Shown piece by piece: positions 24,925 to 34,524 of a stretch of 40,029 nt of DNA. A model generated the notes under the pieces. The model had not been told where the DNA came from and did not search any database. It was given only the letters and a program-made list of their open reading frames with translations. The stretch's first letter is position 1. Every line of letters starts with the position of its first letter. Origin of the DNA: Lachnospira sp. (GTDB taxonomy: Bacteria > Bacillota > Clostridia > Lachnospirales > Lachnospiraceae). The stretch covers positions 1 through 40,029 of the forward strand of contig SVDX01000023.1 of assembly GCA_015057605.1 (NCBI GenBank), read 5' to 3'. Made by a program: the position numbers and the translations under genes.

Positions 24925-27384
24925 TTATAATTCTACCTTCACCTTTTCTAAGTGCCAGATATCCTTTACATAGTCTTCAATTGTTCTATCAGATGAGAAC
25001 TTTCCACTTAATGCTGTATTAAGCATTACTGATTTTGCCCACTCTGACTTATTCTTATATTTCTTGTCAATTTCCTGATGTGCATCTGCATATGAACGGA
25101 AATCCTTCAAGATAAAGTAGGTGTCAGCCTTACCGCTACTATATGTGTTAAGAAGCGAGTTATAAAGGTCTCTAAACATATCAGGATCGCCATTTGAATA
25201 TGTGCCGTCAACTAATTGGTCAACAACCTTTCTTATAGCTTCATCACTATTGTAAATGTCAACAGGATTGTAGCCACCCTCGTTTTCATAACGAATTACT
25301 TCATCTGAGCTTAAGCCGAAGATAACTGCATTTTCTTCTCCAACTTCTTTTACAATTTCAACATTTGCACCATCCATTGTACCAAGAGTCATTGCTCCGT
25401 TAAGCATAAACTTCATGTTACCTGTTCCTGATGCTTCCTTACTTGCTGTAGAAATCTGCTCACTTACATCTGCTGCCGCAAATATAATCTCAGCATTAGA
25501 TACACGATAATTTTCAATAAATACAACCTTTAACTTGCCATTAATTGATTCGTCATTGTTAATTGTATCTGCAACCTGATTAATAAGCTTAATTGTCTGC
25601 TTAGCACGAATATAGCCTGAAGCAGCCTTTGCACCAAAGATAAATGTTCTCTTTTCCATATCCTGCATTCTGCCAGCCTTTAACTCGTTGTAAAGATACA
25701 TAACATGTAAAATATTTAAGAACTGTCTCTTGTACTCATGTAATCTCTTAACCTGAACATCAAATATTGAATCTGGATCAATTACTACATTGTTGTGCTC
25801 CAAAACATATTTTGCAAGTCTTAACTTGTTCTGATACTTGATTTCCATAAATTCTTTCTGATATTTTTCATCATCAGCATATGGAACAAGCTTTGCAAGC
25901 TCTGATAAATCTGTAATCCATTTATCTGAAATCTTATCTGAAATCCAGTCTGCAAGCAGTGGATTACCATGTAATAAGAATCTTCTTTGTGTGATACCAT
26001 TTGTCTTGTTGTTGAATTTCTCTGGCATCATCTCATAGAAATCTCTTAACTCTTGCTTCATAAGAATCTCTGTGTGAAGCTTAGCAACACCATTTACTGA
26101 GAAGCCTGCAACAATCGCAAGGTTTGCCATCTTAACCTGACCATCATAAAGAATAGCCATCTTTCTAACCTTTTCCTGATTATCAGGATATTTAGTTCTG
26201 ATTTGCTCAACAAATCTTCTGTTGATTTCTTCAATAATCTGGTAAACTCTTGGTAATAATTGAGAGAATAATTCGATTGGCCATTTTTCAAGTGCTTCCG
26301 CCATAATTGTATGGTTAGTATATGCACAAGTCTTGCTTGTAACCTCCCAAGCTTCATCCCAATTTAAGCCTTCTTCATCCATAAGTATACGCATAAGCTC
26401 TGCTACTGCTACTGTTGGATGTGTATCGTTTAACTGGAATACTACCTTTTCGTAGAATTTCTTAATATCATCATGCTTTTCCTTATATTTACGAATTGCA
26501 GTCTGAACACTTGCAGACACGAAGAAATATTGTTGTTTAAGTCTTAATTCCTTACCTGCATAGTGATTGTCGTTAGGATATAAAACTTCTACTATCTGCT
26601 TTGCAAGATTTTCTTCTTCAATAGCCTTGTAGTAATCACCCTTGTTAAATTCTTGAAGGTTAAAGCTATTGATTGGCTGAGCATCCCAAATTCTAAGTGA
26701 GTTAACTACGTTGTTGCCATAGCCTACGATTGGCATATCAAATGGAATAGCAAGTACTGCTCTGTAGTTTTCGTGAGCAAATTTTGTCTTGCCTGTCTCT
26801 TCATCTACATAGCTTCTTACGTGTCCGCCAAATCTTACTTCTGTAGCGTACTCATTTCTCTTAACCTCAAATGGGTTACCATCCTTTAACCAGTTATCAG
26901 GTACTTCTACCTGATAACCGTCTTTAATTTTTTGTTTAAACATACCTGACTTGTATCTGATACCACATCCATATGCTGGATAGCCAAGTGTTGATAATGA
27001 ATCAAGGAAACATGCTGCAAGTCTTCCAAGACCGCCATTACCTAAAGCTGCGTCTGGTTCTTCATCTTCAATTGCATTGATATCAAAACCAAGCTCTTCT
27101 AATGCTTCTTTAATTTCCTTGTAATATGTGATGTTAATCATCATATTTCCGAGTGCACGGCCCATTAAGAACTCCATTGACATATAGTATACAGTCTTAA
27201 CGTCTTGCTCTTCATATACCTTTTGTGTCTCTAACCATTGATCAATTACGATATCCTTAACTGCGTATGATACAGCTTGGAATACTTGTTGCATATTAGC
27301 TTCTTCAATAGTTTTTCTGTATAATGTCTTTACATTATACGCAACACGTTTTTTAAATTGCTCTTTATCAAAAATCTGACTCAT
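24925..27384 (-). CDS. glgP: Glycogen/starch/alpha-glucan phosphorylase
   Basis: 819-aa GT35 phosphorylase releasing glucose 1-phosphate from alpha-1,4-glucans. Visible motifs: EFLMGRALGNMM, DAALGNGGLGRLAACFLDSL, NDTHPTVAVAELMR, and the pyridoxal-phosphate lysine region EASGTGNMKFMLNGA. Length is normal for the family. AAAGGAGG lies nine bases before the ATG. It begins 24 bases after the ileS stop with no terminator between them, so T-box read-through on ileS may also raise glgP expression. No other glycogen gene is in the window. Confidence 0.97.
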   Translation of the reverse strand: MSQIFDKEQFKKRVAYNVKTLYRKTIEEANMQQVFQAVSYAVKDIVIDQWLETQKVYEEQDVKTVYYMSMEFLMGRALGNMMINITYYKEIKEALEELGFDINAIEDEEPDAALGNGGLGRLAACFLDSLSTLGYPAYGCGIRYKSGMFKQKIKDGYQVEVPDNWLKDGNPFEVKRNEYATEVRFGGHVRSYVDEETGKTKFAHENYRAVLAIPFDMPIVGYGNNVVNSLRIWDAQPINSFNLQEFNKGDYYKAIEEENLAKQIVEVLYPNDNHYAGKELRLKQQYFFVSASVQTAIRKYKEKHDDIKKFYEKVVFQLNDTHPTVAVAELMRILMDEEGLNWDEAWEVTSKTCAYTNHTIMAEALEKWPIELFSQLLPRVYQIIEEINRRFVEQIRTKYPDNQEKVRKMAILYDGQVKMANLAIVAGFSVNGVAKLHTEILMKQELRDFYEMMPEKFNNKTNGITQRRFLLHGNPLLADWISDKISDKWITDLSELAKLVPYADDEKYQKEFMEIKYQNKLRLAKYVLEHNNVVIDPDSIFDVQVKRLHEYKRQFLNILHVMYLYNELKAGRMQDMEKRTFIFGAKAASGYIRAKQTIKLINQVADTINNDESINGKLKVVFIENYRVSNAEIIFAAADVSEQISTASKEASGTGNMKFMLNGAMTLGTMDGANVEIVKEVGEENAVIFGLSSDEVIRYENEGGYNPVDIYNSDEAIRKVVDQLVDGTYSNGDPDMFRDLYNSLLNTYSSGKADTYFILKDFRSYADAHQEIDKKYKNKSEWAKSVMLNTALSGKFSSDRTIEDYVKDIWHLEKVKVEL

Positions 27385-27408
27385 AACTGATTGCCTCCTT
27401 TTCAGGTA

Positions 27409-30400
27409 TTAGCACTTCTTTACTGCTATTGTTACGTCTTCGCCGTTAATGTTCCAGCTCTTTTCGAAACCTTCTACACTGCCGATAACGATATCCTCTG
27501 CTAATACTTCTGATTTTATTATATCTGCATTCTTTGTAAAATAATCAGCGATTGTAGCATTATCTTTTGCATATACCACAATATGATCCATTACTTCAAA
27601 GCCTGCTTCCTTACGCATTGTCTGAATCTTGCTTATGATTTCTCTTATGAAACCTTCTTCAATAAGCTCTTTTGTAAGATTTGTATCAAGTACAACTGTT
27701 ACCTGCGCGTAGCTGTCTGATACATAGCCTTCCATCTGTGCAACATCGATTAATAAATCTTCTCTTTCAAGAGCGATTTCCTCACCATTAATATTTAACT
27801 TTAATGTACCTGTTGCATTTAATTCATCCATAGCATCGTTGCCATTAAGCTCTGTAAGGGCAGTTCTAATGTTGTTAAGAATCTTTCCATACTTAGGTCC
27901 TAATGTCTTAAGCTGTGGCTTAAAGCTGTATGAAGTAAATGCTCTTACGTCATCCTTGAAATCAACCTTCTTAACATTAAGCTCGTCTGCAATGATTTCC
28001 TTGTAGAAATCTGATAATTCCCAAGGAGCCTTGATATACATCTGGCCAATTGGCTGACGATTCTTAATGTTAGCTGCATTTCTACAAGCTCTACCAATAA
28101 CTACTGCATCGAGTACAGCTTCCATATTAGCTTCAAGCTCTTTGTCGATGAAGCTTTCGTTAGCAACTGGGAAGTCGCATAAATGGATACTTTCAGGTGC
28201 GCTCTTATCAATACCTGCAACTAAGTTCTGGTAAATGTCTTCTGTCATAAATGGAATCATTGGTGCAGAAATCTTAGCAAGTGTAACTAATGTTGTATAT
28301 AAAGTCATATACGCATTAATCTTATCCTGCTCCATTCCCTTAGCCCAGAATCTTTCTCTACTACGTCTTACATACCAGTTACTTAACTGGTCTATAAATT
28401 CTTCTAATGCCTTTGCAGTCTCTGTAATTTTATAATTAAATAAATTGTCATCCACTGTCTTAACAAGTGTGTTGAGCTTTGAAAGCACCCACTTATCCAT
28501 AACAGGCAATTTATCATAATCCAAAGTATACTTTGTTGGGTCAAATTCATCGATATTTGCATACAATACGTAGAATGCGTAAGTATTCCAGATTGTACCC
28601 ATAAACTTTCTCTGACCTTCTGTAACAGCCTTATCATGGAATCTGTTAGGAAGCCATGGTGCACTGTTTTCGTAGAAATACCAACGAATTGCATCTGCGC
28701 CGTGTTCAGCTAATGCATCAAACGGATCAACTGCATTTCCCTTTGATTTACTCATCTTCTTACCTTCAGCATCCTGAACATGGCCTAATACAATAACATT
28801 TTTGTATGGAGCCTTGTTAAATATAAGTGTTGAAATAGCAAGTAATGAATAGAACCAGCCTCTTGTCTGGTCAACAGCCTCACTGATAAAGTCAGCAGGG
28901 AACTGAGCATCAAACAAGTCTTTATTTTCAAATGGATAGTGATGCTGTGCAAATGGCATCGCACCTGAGTCAAACCAGCAGTCAATAACTTCTGGAACTC
29001 TTTGCATCTGCTTTCCACATTTTTCACATTTGATTGTAACTGCATCAATGTATGGTCTGTGAAGTTCAATATCATCTGGACAATTGTCTGACATAGACTT
29101 TAATTCTTCTATGCTGCCAATTGAGTGCATATGTCCACATTCACATTCCCAAACATTAAGTGGAGTACCCCAGTAACGGTTACGGCTAATACCCCAGTCT
29201 TGAACATTTTCAAGCCATGAGCCAAATCTACCTGTACCGATGCTTTCTGGTATCCAATTGATTGTATTGTTGTTACGGATTAAGTCATCCTTAACAGCTG
29301 TCATCTTGATAAACCAAGACTCTCTTGCATAGTAAATAAGTGGTGTATCACATCTCCAGCAGTGTGGATAGCTATGCTCAAAGTTAGGTGCAGCAAATAA
29401 AAGACCAGCTTCCTCTAAAGCCACTAAAATCTTATTATCAGCCTTCTTACAGAACATACCTGCCCATGGAGTTTCAGCTGTCATCTCACCCTTTGCGTCA
29501 ACCATTTGAACAAATGGTAAATCATATTTCTTACCAACATTGTTATCGTCTTCACCAAATGCAGGTGCGATATGAACAACACCTGTACCATCTGTTAATG
29601 TTACGTAGCTATCGCATGTAACATAAAATGCTTTCTTAGAAACCTTAGCATATGGGAATAATGGTTCATATTCCTTATATTCTAAATCTTTTCCTGTATA
29701 TGTCTCTAATACTTCATAGCCTTCGCCTAAAACGCTGTCGCATAAAGCATGAGCCATATAGTAAGTATAATCGCCTGATTTAACCTTTACGTACTCTTCA
29801 ACAGGGTTAACACAAAGTGCAACGTTAGAAGGCAATGTCCAAGGTGTTGTTGTCCAAGCTAAGATAAATGCATCCTCGCCCTTAACCTTAAATCTTACGA
29901 TTGCAGAACGTTCCTTAACATCCTTATAGCCTTGTGCAACTTCGTGGCTTGAAAGTGGAGTACCACATCTTGGGCAGTAAGGTACAATCTTGTGTCCTTT
30001 GTATAAAAGACCCTTATCCCAAATCTGCTTTAATGCCCACCATTCAGACTCAATAAAGTCGTTATCATATGTAACATATGGGTTATCCATATCAGCCCAG
30101 AAACCAACAGTACCTGAGAAATCTTCCCACATACCCTTGTATTTCCAAACGCTTTCCTTACAGTACTTGATAAATGGCTCTAAACCATATTCTTCAATCT
30201 GTTCCTTGCCATCAAGACCTAACATCTTTTCAACTTCAAGCTCAACAGGAAGACCATGTGTATCCCATCCAGCCTTTCTTGGAACCATATAGCCCTTCAT
30301 AGTTCTGTATCTTGGAATCATATCCTTGATAACACGTGTTAAAACGTGGCCAATGTGTGGCTTACCATTAGCTGTTGGTGGTCCATCATAAAATGTATAA

Positions 30401-30519
30401 GACTCACAGCCTAAACGATTCTCAATACTCTTTTCAAAAATTTTGTTTTCCTTCCAGAAATTTTCGATATTCTTCTCTCTCTCAACAAAGTTAAGATTAG
30501 TCGATACCTTATTGTACAC
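27409..30519 (-). CDS. ileS: Isoleucyl-tRNA synthetase
   Basis: 1036-aa class I synthetase charging tRNA-Ile. HIGH motif GKPHIGHVLTR, WDTHGLPVE, editing domain with TTPWTLPSNVALCV, and KMSKS motif KKMSKSKGN. The KMSKSKGN form and overall layout fit the long IleS2 type rather than typical IleS1 (KMSKSLGN). The start is the GTG at 30519, with GGAGG seven bases upstream; the 44 open codons above it lie in the leader. An AUC-specifier T-box precedes the gene, and glgP follows directly. Confidence 0.96.
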   Translation of the reverse strand: MYNKVSTNLNFVEREKNIENFWKENKIFEKSIENRLGCESYTFYDGPPTANGKPHIGHVLTRVIKDMIPRYRTMKGYMVPRKAGWDTHGLPVELEVEKMLGLDGKEQIEEYGLEPFIKYCKESVWKYKGMWEDFSGTVGFWADMDNPYVTYDNDFIESEWWALKQIWDKGLLYKGHKIVPYCPRCGTPLSSHEVAQGYKDVKERSAIVRFKVKGEDAFILAWTTTPWTLPSNVALCVNPVEEYVKVKSGDYTYYMAHALCDSVLGEGYEVLETYTGKDLEYKEYEPLFPYAKVSKKAFYVTCDSYVTLTDGTGVVHIAPAFGEDDNNVGKKYDLPFVQMVDAKGEMTAETPWAGMFCKKADNKILVALEEAGLLFAAPNFEHSYPHCWRCDTPLIYYARESWFIKMTAVKDDLIRNNNTINWIPESIGTGRFGSWLENVQDWGISRNRYWGTPLNVWECECGHMHSIGSIEELKSMSDNCPDDIELHRPYIDAVTIKCEKCGKQMQRVPEVIDCWFDSGAMPFAQHHYPFENKDLFDAQFPADFISEAVDQTRGWFYSLLAISTLIFNKAPYKNVIVLGHVQDAEGKKMSKSKGNAVDPFDALAEHGADAIRWYFYENSAPWLPNRFHDKAVTEGQRKFMGTIWNTYAFYVLYANIDEFDPTKYTLDYDKLPVMDKWVLSKLNTLVKTVDDNLFNYKITETAKALEEFIDQLSNWYVRRSRERFWAKGMEQDKINAYMTLYTTLVTLAKISAPMIPFMTEDIYQNLVAGIDKSAPESIHLCDFPVANESFIDKELEANMEAVLDAVVIGRACRNAANIKNRQPIGQMYIKAPWELSDFYKEIIADELNVKKVDFKDDVRAFTSYSFKPQLKTLGPKYGKILNNIRTALTELNGNDAMDELNATGTLKLNINGEEIALEREDLLIDVAQMEGYVSDSYAQVTVVLDTNLTKELIEEGFIREIISKIQTMRKEAGFEVMDHIVVYAKDNATIADYFTKNADIIKSEVLAEDIVIGSVEGFEKSWNINGEDVTIAVKKC

Positions 30520-30599
30520 AACAATTCCTCCATTCTTATATTTAGGTTTTTGTTTTAAAAATGTGCATCTGATTAATGCGAGTGTGCATCCCACGGAGT

Positions 30600-30850
30600 G
30601 TTTTGCTTTCTTTAGAAAGCAAAACGCTCTCGCCGCAATTGACGAGAGCAATAAATTCTAACGTAATCAATCACGACATACCATCATATGCGTTCTCTAT
30701 AACGGGAGAAAACCGGCAATGCTTACTATTAGTTCAGCACGCGACTTAGAAGTGATATTCATTCTTTCCTACTTGCATCAGGCTTCCACCGTCCCTGACT
30801 CTCTATAGCTTTCATAAAAGAACTACTGTCTTCGTCATAGTCTTTAGTTA
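30600..30850 (-). ncRNA. T-box leader RNA, isoleucine specific, before ileS
   Basis: On the minus strand the stem I landmarks occur in order: GACGAAGACAGTAGT near the 5' end, AGAGAGTCAGGGACGGTGGA in the apical part, then GAATATCACTTC with AUC as specifier (30754-30756), an isoleucine codon. Next come a CGCGTGCTGAAC block and a stem III hairpin TTCTCCCGTTATAGAGAA. The acceptor-binding bulge appears as UGGU (30680-30683), complementary to the ACCA end of tRNA-Ile, but the surrounding ATGATGGTATGTCGTG diverges from the canonical AGGGUGGNACCGCG. A terminator hairpin follows at 30626-30649. Confidence 0.85.
30616..30649 (-). terminator. T-box controlled terminator
   Basis: On the minus strand, GCTCTCGTC pairs with GGCGAGAGC (30626-30649; one G-U pair), followed by GTTTTGCTTTCT. 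A second perfect hairpin, GTTTTGCTTTC/GAAAGCAAAAC, overlaps the tract just downstream (30600-30625). Confidence 0.7.
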
Positions 30851-30937
30851 TTTATAATTACATCTATTTTAATGATTTATGAGTGTTTTGTCAAGGGGGG
30901 AGTTATTCTCCCTTTGATTGTTGTTAAATGAATTTTT

Positions 30938-30968
30938 AAATGCAAGTTGATAATTCTAACTTGCATTT
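30938..30968. repeat. 11-bp perfect inverted repeat downstream of ISL3-type gene
   Basis: AAATGCAAGTT (30938-30948) / AACTTGCATTT (30958-30968). With AAAATT alongside it could be a second terminator on the minus strand, or a trace of a mobile-element end. Confidence 0.5.
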
Positions 30969-30975
30969 AGTTATA

Positions 30976-31006
30976 CAAAAACAAAAGCAAGGCAAAACAC
31001 CTTGCT
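30976..31006 (-). terminator. Terminator of the ISL3-type transposase gene
   Basis: AGCAAGG (30986-30992) pairs with CCTTGCT (31000-31006). On the minus strand TTTGTTTTTGTAT follows. It lies eight bases past the stop codon. Confidence 0.8.
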
Positions 31007-31014
31007 CCTATATT

Positions 31015-32289
31015 TTAAAAATATCTCAACGCCTTATCATACAAGTCTACATTTTCAGATTTAAGCAACTCCATTTTATGATAAAGATCCAATCCTTTAT
31101 ATCGTTCACTATTAAATAGCTTTTGTATACCACTATACGAATCTAGTTCGACCTCAACCTTTTCTTGTTCAACTTCAGATACAACATTGTGTATCTTGTC
31201 AAATTTATCTGCAAACAAAATTCTCTCAATAGCACGTTGCAAACTTTTACACTTATTAGCTTTGCCAACAACATCTTTAAACTTAGCATATTCAACCTTT
31301 ACATTTTCGTTAAACGGATTACGATAATAAGTCTGCAGTAGTTCCGGACAATATTCAAACACTGAATAAGGAATCCATAACATATCTCCAAACTGCCCCT
31401 TGCCTATACTTATATGCTTTTTCACACTAAACAACTGACAGTTTCTATCTGTCATAGATAATAAATCTTTGCACCATAAATACTTATTCATAAAATTTAC
31501 ATCATAAGGTCTTATGGAAATATTATCTTTAAACTCACTAGTCAAATCTGTAGACATCTTATATTTTCTTTTATAAGCACTCATTGTAGAGTATGCCACT
31601 TCTCTTAATGCCACAACATCTATAGCAATTACTGACTTCTCAAAAGTTTTACTTAACAAAGAAACTAATTCCCTTTCAGGACTACAATATATAATCTCTG
31701 GGCATATATCTCCGTAGTAGCCTTTCAATCTCTCAATAAGCTCATCATTACTACAGTCTGGCATAAGATATATAAGCTCAAACATTTCAGCATCAGCCAC
31801 CCACCTACAAAAAGTAGATTTTACAAGCACGTCCCCAATAATTATCTTTTTAGCCTTACCCACCTGTTTACGAAGCATCAAGCTTCTTATATACGATAAA
31901 TACATTCTTTTTACAGTAGCTTTAGAAACATCAAAAATAGAAGATACAGTATCATAAGACTCTGTAATACTTATCCTACTAAGATACGCATACATACGAT
32001 TAGTAAAATGATGCACATTGTTAAAATCCTTACTAATAGCACTATAACAATGCTTGCATGTCGAACATTGATACCACGCAATATCTACATCCCAGTACAC
32101 CTTTCTATTGCCTATATCCAAATCTCTAAAAGAACCTTTTTCATACTTGTATGAATATTGCCGCTCACTAGAGCCACACTCACAACAAGGCGTTATCTCT
32201 GCTAGGTCACCATATATACGAATCTCATTCTCAGATACAACTGTATCTCTTATCTTAACTTTATCAAATAAAAACAAATCATCTAACAT
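31015..32289 (-). CDS. ISL3-family transposase
   Basis: 424-aa protein with the ISL3 layout: an N-terminal zinc ribbon (CCECGS ... YQCSTCKHCYS), a helix-turn-helix (SSIFDVSKATVKRMYLS) and a transposase core. The usual acidic triad is not easy to place; IIIGDVLV and VIAIDVVAL hold candidate aspartates, so activity is uncertain. The ATG at 32289 has GGTGG at six bases; a TTG eight codons upstream is possible. No terminal inverted repeats were found by eye. It lies divergent from the IS30-type transposase. Confidence 0.8.
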   Translation of the reverse strand: MLDDLFLFDKVKIRDTVVSENEIRIYGDLAEITPCCECGSSERQYSYKYEKGSFRDLDIGNRKVYWDVDIAWYQCSTCKHCYSAISKDFNNVHHFTNRMYAYLSRISITESYDTVSSIFDVSKATVKRMYLSYIRSLMLRKQVGKAKKIIIGDVLVKSTFCRWVADAEMFELIYLMPDCSNDELIERLKGYYGDICPEIIYCSPERELVSLLSKTFEKSVIAIDVVALREVAYSTMSAYKRKYKMSTDLTSEFKDNISIRPYDVNFMNKYLWCKDLLSMTDRNCQLFSVKKHISIGKGQFGDMLWIPYSVFEYCPELLQTYYRNPFNENVKVEYAKFKDVVGKANKCKSLQRAIERILFADKFDKIHNVVSEVEQEKVEVELDSYSGIQKLFNSERYKGLDLYHKMELLKSENVDLYDKALRYF

Positions 32290-32409
32290 ATTATCCCACC
32301 AAAAATGAACCAATAAAGCTGCGATTTTTGCAATTACATAATATCGCTATCTTTATATTTAAAATTGCGTTAAACTAAAATATCTTACATAAAGCACCTA
32401 TAAGGGCAT

Positions 32410-32465
32410 AAAAAAAATAGCACTGTGGTTTTCGTTTGGCCGCGGAAATCAATACTATTTTTCTT
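32410..32465. repeat. Imperfect inverted repeat between the two transposase genes
   Basis: AAAAATAG at the left and CTATTTTT at the right enclose a second near-complementary pair (GGTTTTCG / CGGAAATC). It sits in the divergent intergenic region and may be a terminator, an IS end or an operator. The remaining bases of this gap, 32290-32588, show no gene. Confidence 0.5.
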
Positions 32466-32588
32466 AAATAACTTTTAAATTGTCTCTTTTATTATATTCT
32501 ATCACAAAGAATACAATAGTCAAGAGGTTTTGTTAAGTTACGCATTTTTTCGTACCCTTGGTGCAATAATTACGAGGAGGACAAAATT

Positions 32589-33884
32589 ATGTCAAAACAA
32601 ATCCCTGGCAACAACCGCCATCTTACAGCAGATGATAGAAATATCATCGAAGACGGTCTTAAAAACTCTATGAACTTAAAGGATATTGCAAAAGTACTTT
32701 GCAAGGATCCTTCAACAATCTCGAGAGAAATTCGCAAACATCGAACAGAATATAAGCGCGATCTAAATCTTTATAACCGATGTAAAAATAAGCGAAACTG
32801 CACTCACAAGCACGTATGCGGTAATTCTATGTGTCAAAAACAATGTCGCAACTGCAACAAATGTATGAAATATTGTAAGGATTACGAGGAACATTTATGT
32901 CCCCAAATCAAATATGCACCATATGTTTGTAACGGATGCTGCAAGAAAGCATATTGTCAATTAAAAATGTATGTATATCATGCTAGAACAGCTCACAGTA
33001 ACTATTTAGAAACATTATCAGAAAGCAGAGCTGGTTACAATATAACACCTGAAAAATTAATAGAAATAGACGAGATAATAAAAGAAGGTGTAAAAAGAGG
33101 ACACTCCATAGCAAACATACTTTATGAAAATAAAAATCTCATCGAATGCAGCGAGCGAACGATTTACAAATACATTGAAGATGGTCTATTATCAATCAAA
33201 AATATAGACCTAAGACGAAAAGTTAGATACAAACCACGAAAAAATAAGAAGGATAAGCAACGCGTTTTAGAAATGCAAAAAGGCAGAACCTATGATGATT
33301 TCATTCAATACACATCAATTACAGAAACGCCCATAATGGAAATGGATACCGTTCTAGGCTGTTTAGGTTCATCAAAGTGCCTACTGACACTTTATTCAAG
33401 GCAGACACGCTTTATGTTTGCAAGATTACTAAATAGCCATACCCAAGAAGCAGTTATTAATGCTTTTGACGAAATAGAAGAATTGATAGGCTTAAAGACA
33501 TTTCAAGAGCTATTTCCCATTATATTAACTGATAATGGAAGCGAATTTCTTGATGCCGAAGCGCTTGAATGGTCTAAAACTGGCGAACTGCGAACAAAGA
33601 TATATTACTGCAATTCACGCTCACCACAAGAAAAAGCTGGGATAGAGAAAAATCATGAATTCATCAGATATTTTATCCCTAAAAAGAATTCATTCGACCA
33701 TCTTAACCAGACACACATAGACTTAATGATGAGTAATATAAATAATTATAAAAGAGAATCCTTACATATGGCAAGTCCTTACGACATATTGAGCTTAATG
33801 TACGGCACAGATACACTAAAAAAACTAGGTATTACATATATAAAGCCTGAAAAAGTAACACTAACCAAAGACATATTTACATAG
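32589..33884 (+). CDS. IS30-family transposase with cysteine-rich insertion
   Basis: 431-aa IS30-family DDE transposase. It has an N-terminal helix-turn-helix (LTADDRNIIEDGLK, AKVLCKDPSTISREIRKHR), an unusually cysteine-rich segment (about residues 62-125, with some 15 cysteines), and the catalytic motifs MEMDTVLG, LTDNGSEFLD and EKNHEFIRYFIPK. GAGGAGG precedes the ATG at eight bases. The frame is intact, so the element may be active. No clear terminal inverted repeats could be found by eye in the flanks. Confidence 0.92.
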   Translation: MSKQIPGNNRHLTADDRNIIEDGLKNSMNLKDIAKVLCKDPSTISREIRKHRTEYKRDLNLYNRCKNKRNCTHKHVCGNSMCQKQCRNCNKCMKYCKDYEEHLCPQIKYAPYVCNGCCKKAYCQLKMYVYHARTAHSNYLETLSESRAGYNITPEKLIEIDEIIKEGVKRGHSIANILYENKNLIECSERTIYKYIEDGLLSIKNIDLRRKVRYKPRKNKKDKQRVLEMQKGRTYDDFIQYTSITETPIMEMDTVLGCLGSSKCLLTLYSRQTRFMFARLLNSHTQEAVINAFDEIEELIGLKTFQELFPIILTDNGSEFLDAEALEWSKTGELRTKIYYCNSRSPQEKAGIEKNHEFIRYFIPKKNSFDHLNQTHIDLMMSNINNYKRESLHMASPYDILSLMYGTDTLKKLGITYIKPEKVTLTKDIFT

Positions 33885-33926
33885 TATATTTTTAGAGCAC
33901 AACATTTATTCAACACTATATTTTAA

Positions 33927-33959
33927 TCAAAAAAGAAGACTCTGATTTAGAGTCTTCTT
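33927..33959 (-). terminator. Terminator of the zeta-like toxin operon
   Basis: Perfect 11-bp stem AAGAAGACTCT (33933-33943) / AGAGTCTTCTT (33949-33959) with loop GATTT. TTTTTTGATT follows on the minus strand, 14 bases past the toxin stop. Confidence 0.85.
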
Positions 33960-33972
33960 GATGATGCGAATT

Positions 33973-34524
33973 TTATTTACCTATTAACTTTTCGATTTGT
34001 TCATAAGTCCATTCATCCGAAGTCCAAATATACATTTCTTCTTTTTTCTTCTTAAAGATTCTAAATGGAGATACAGTATTATCATAAATATGAATAACAT
34101 CACAAACCTCTATCAACTCAGGCAATAACACCAAACACTTGTGATAACGTGAAACAATCTTATCTTTTGGAACATCATGACCACCACTATCCACACGAAC
34201 CTTCACTCTTTGAGTATTTATTTCCGGGTTTGATGTTAACACATAAAAGCATTTTATAAAATATCCTGCTTTATGAGCACGTCGCAATAATTCTAGATTT
34301 CTTGTAGAAGACAAAACAGTTTCAAAAGTAAACTCTTTTCCTTTGGATAATAGTTCTTCGCGTTTAGCCGTTGCGATTTGAGCAGCTTCTATATCTGTGC
34401 AACCCAATTCTTTCTTCAGTTCATCTGCATTAACATATTCTCCAACGATTTCTATATCCTCTGTGATAGTACTCTTTCCAGAACCATTAGGTCCAGCAAA
34501 CACTAAAATCATAGGTTTACGCAT
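33973..34524 (-). CDS. Zeta-toxin-like P-loop kinase
   Basis: 183-aa P-loop protein of the zeta toxin/COG4185 type. Walker A is GPNGSGKST (residues 11-19), followed by FTFETVLSS and the family signature RVKVRVDSGGHDVPKDKIVSRYHKCL. Classical zeta toxins phosphorylate UDP-N-acetylglucosamine and block wall synthesis; this short chromosomal type may have another substrate. It overlaps the small upstream gene by eight bases, which is typical of a toxin/antitoxin pair. The operon sits between an IS30 element and exoprotease locus B. Confidence 0.85.
   Translation of the reverse strand: MRKPMILVFAGPNGSGKSTITEDIEIVGEYVNADELKKELGCTDIEAAQIATAKREELLSKGKEFTFETVLSSTRNLELLRRAHKAGYFIKCFYVLTSNPEINTQRVKVRVDSGGHDVPKDKIVSRYHKCLVLLPELIEVCDVIHIYDNTVSPFRIFKKKKEEMYIWTSDEWTYEQIEKLIGK

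Noticed and set aside
30532-30651. N-terminal extension of ileS from the longest open frame
   Set aside because: The extra codons cover the T-box terminator and leader; GGAGG and the synthetase N-terminus point to the GTG at 30519.
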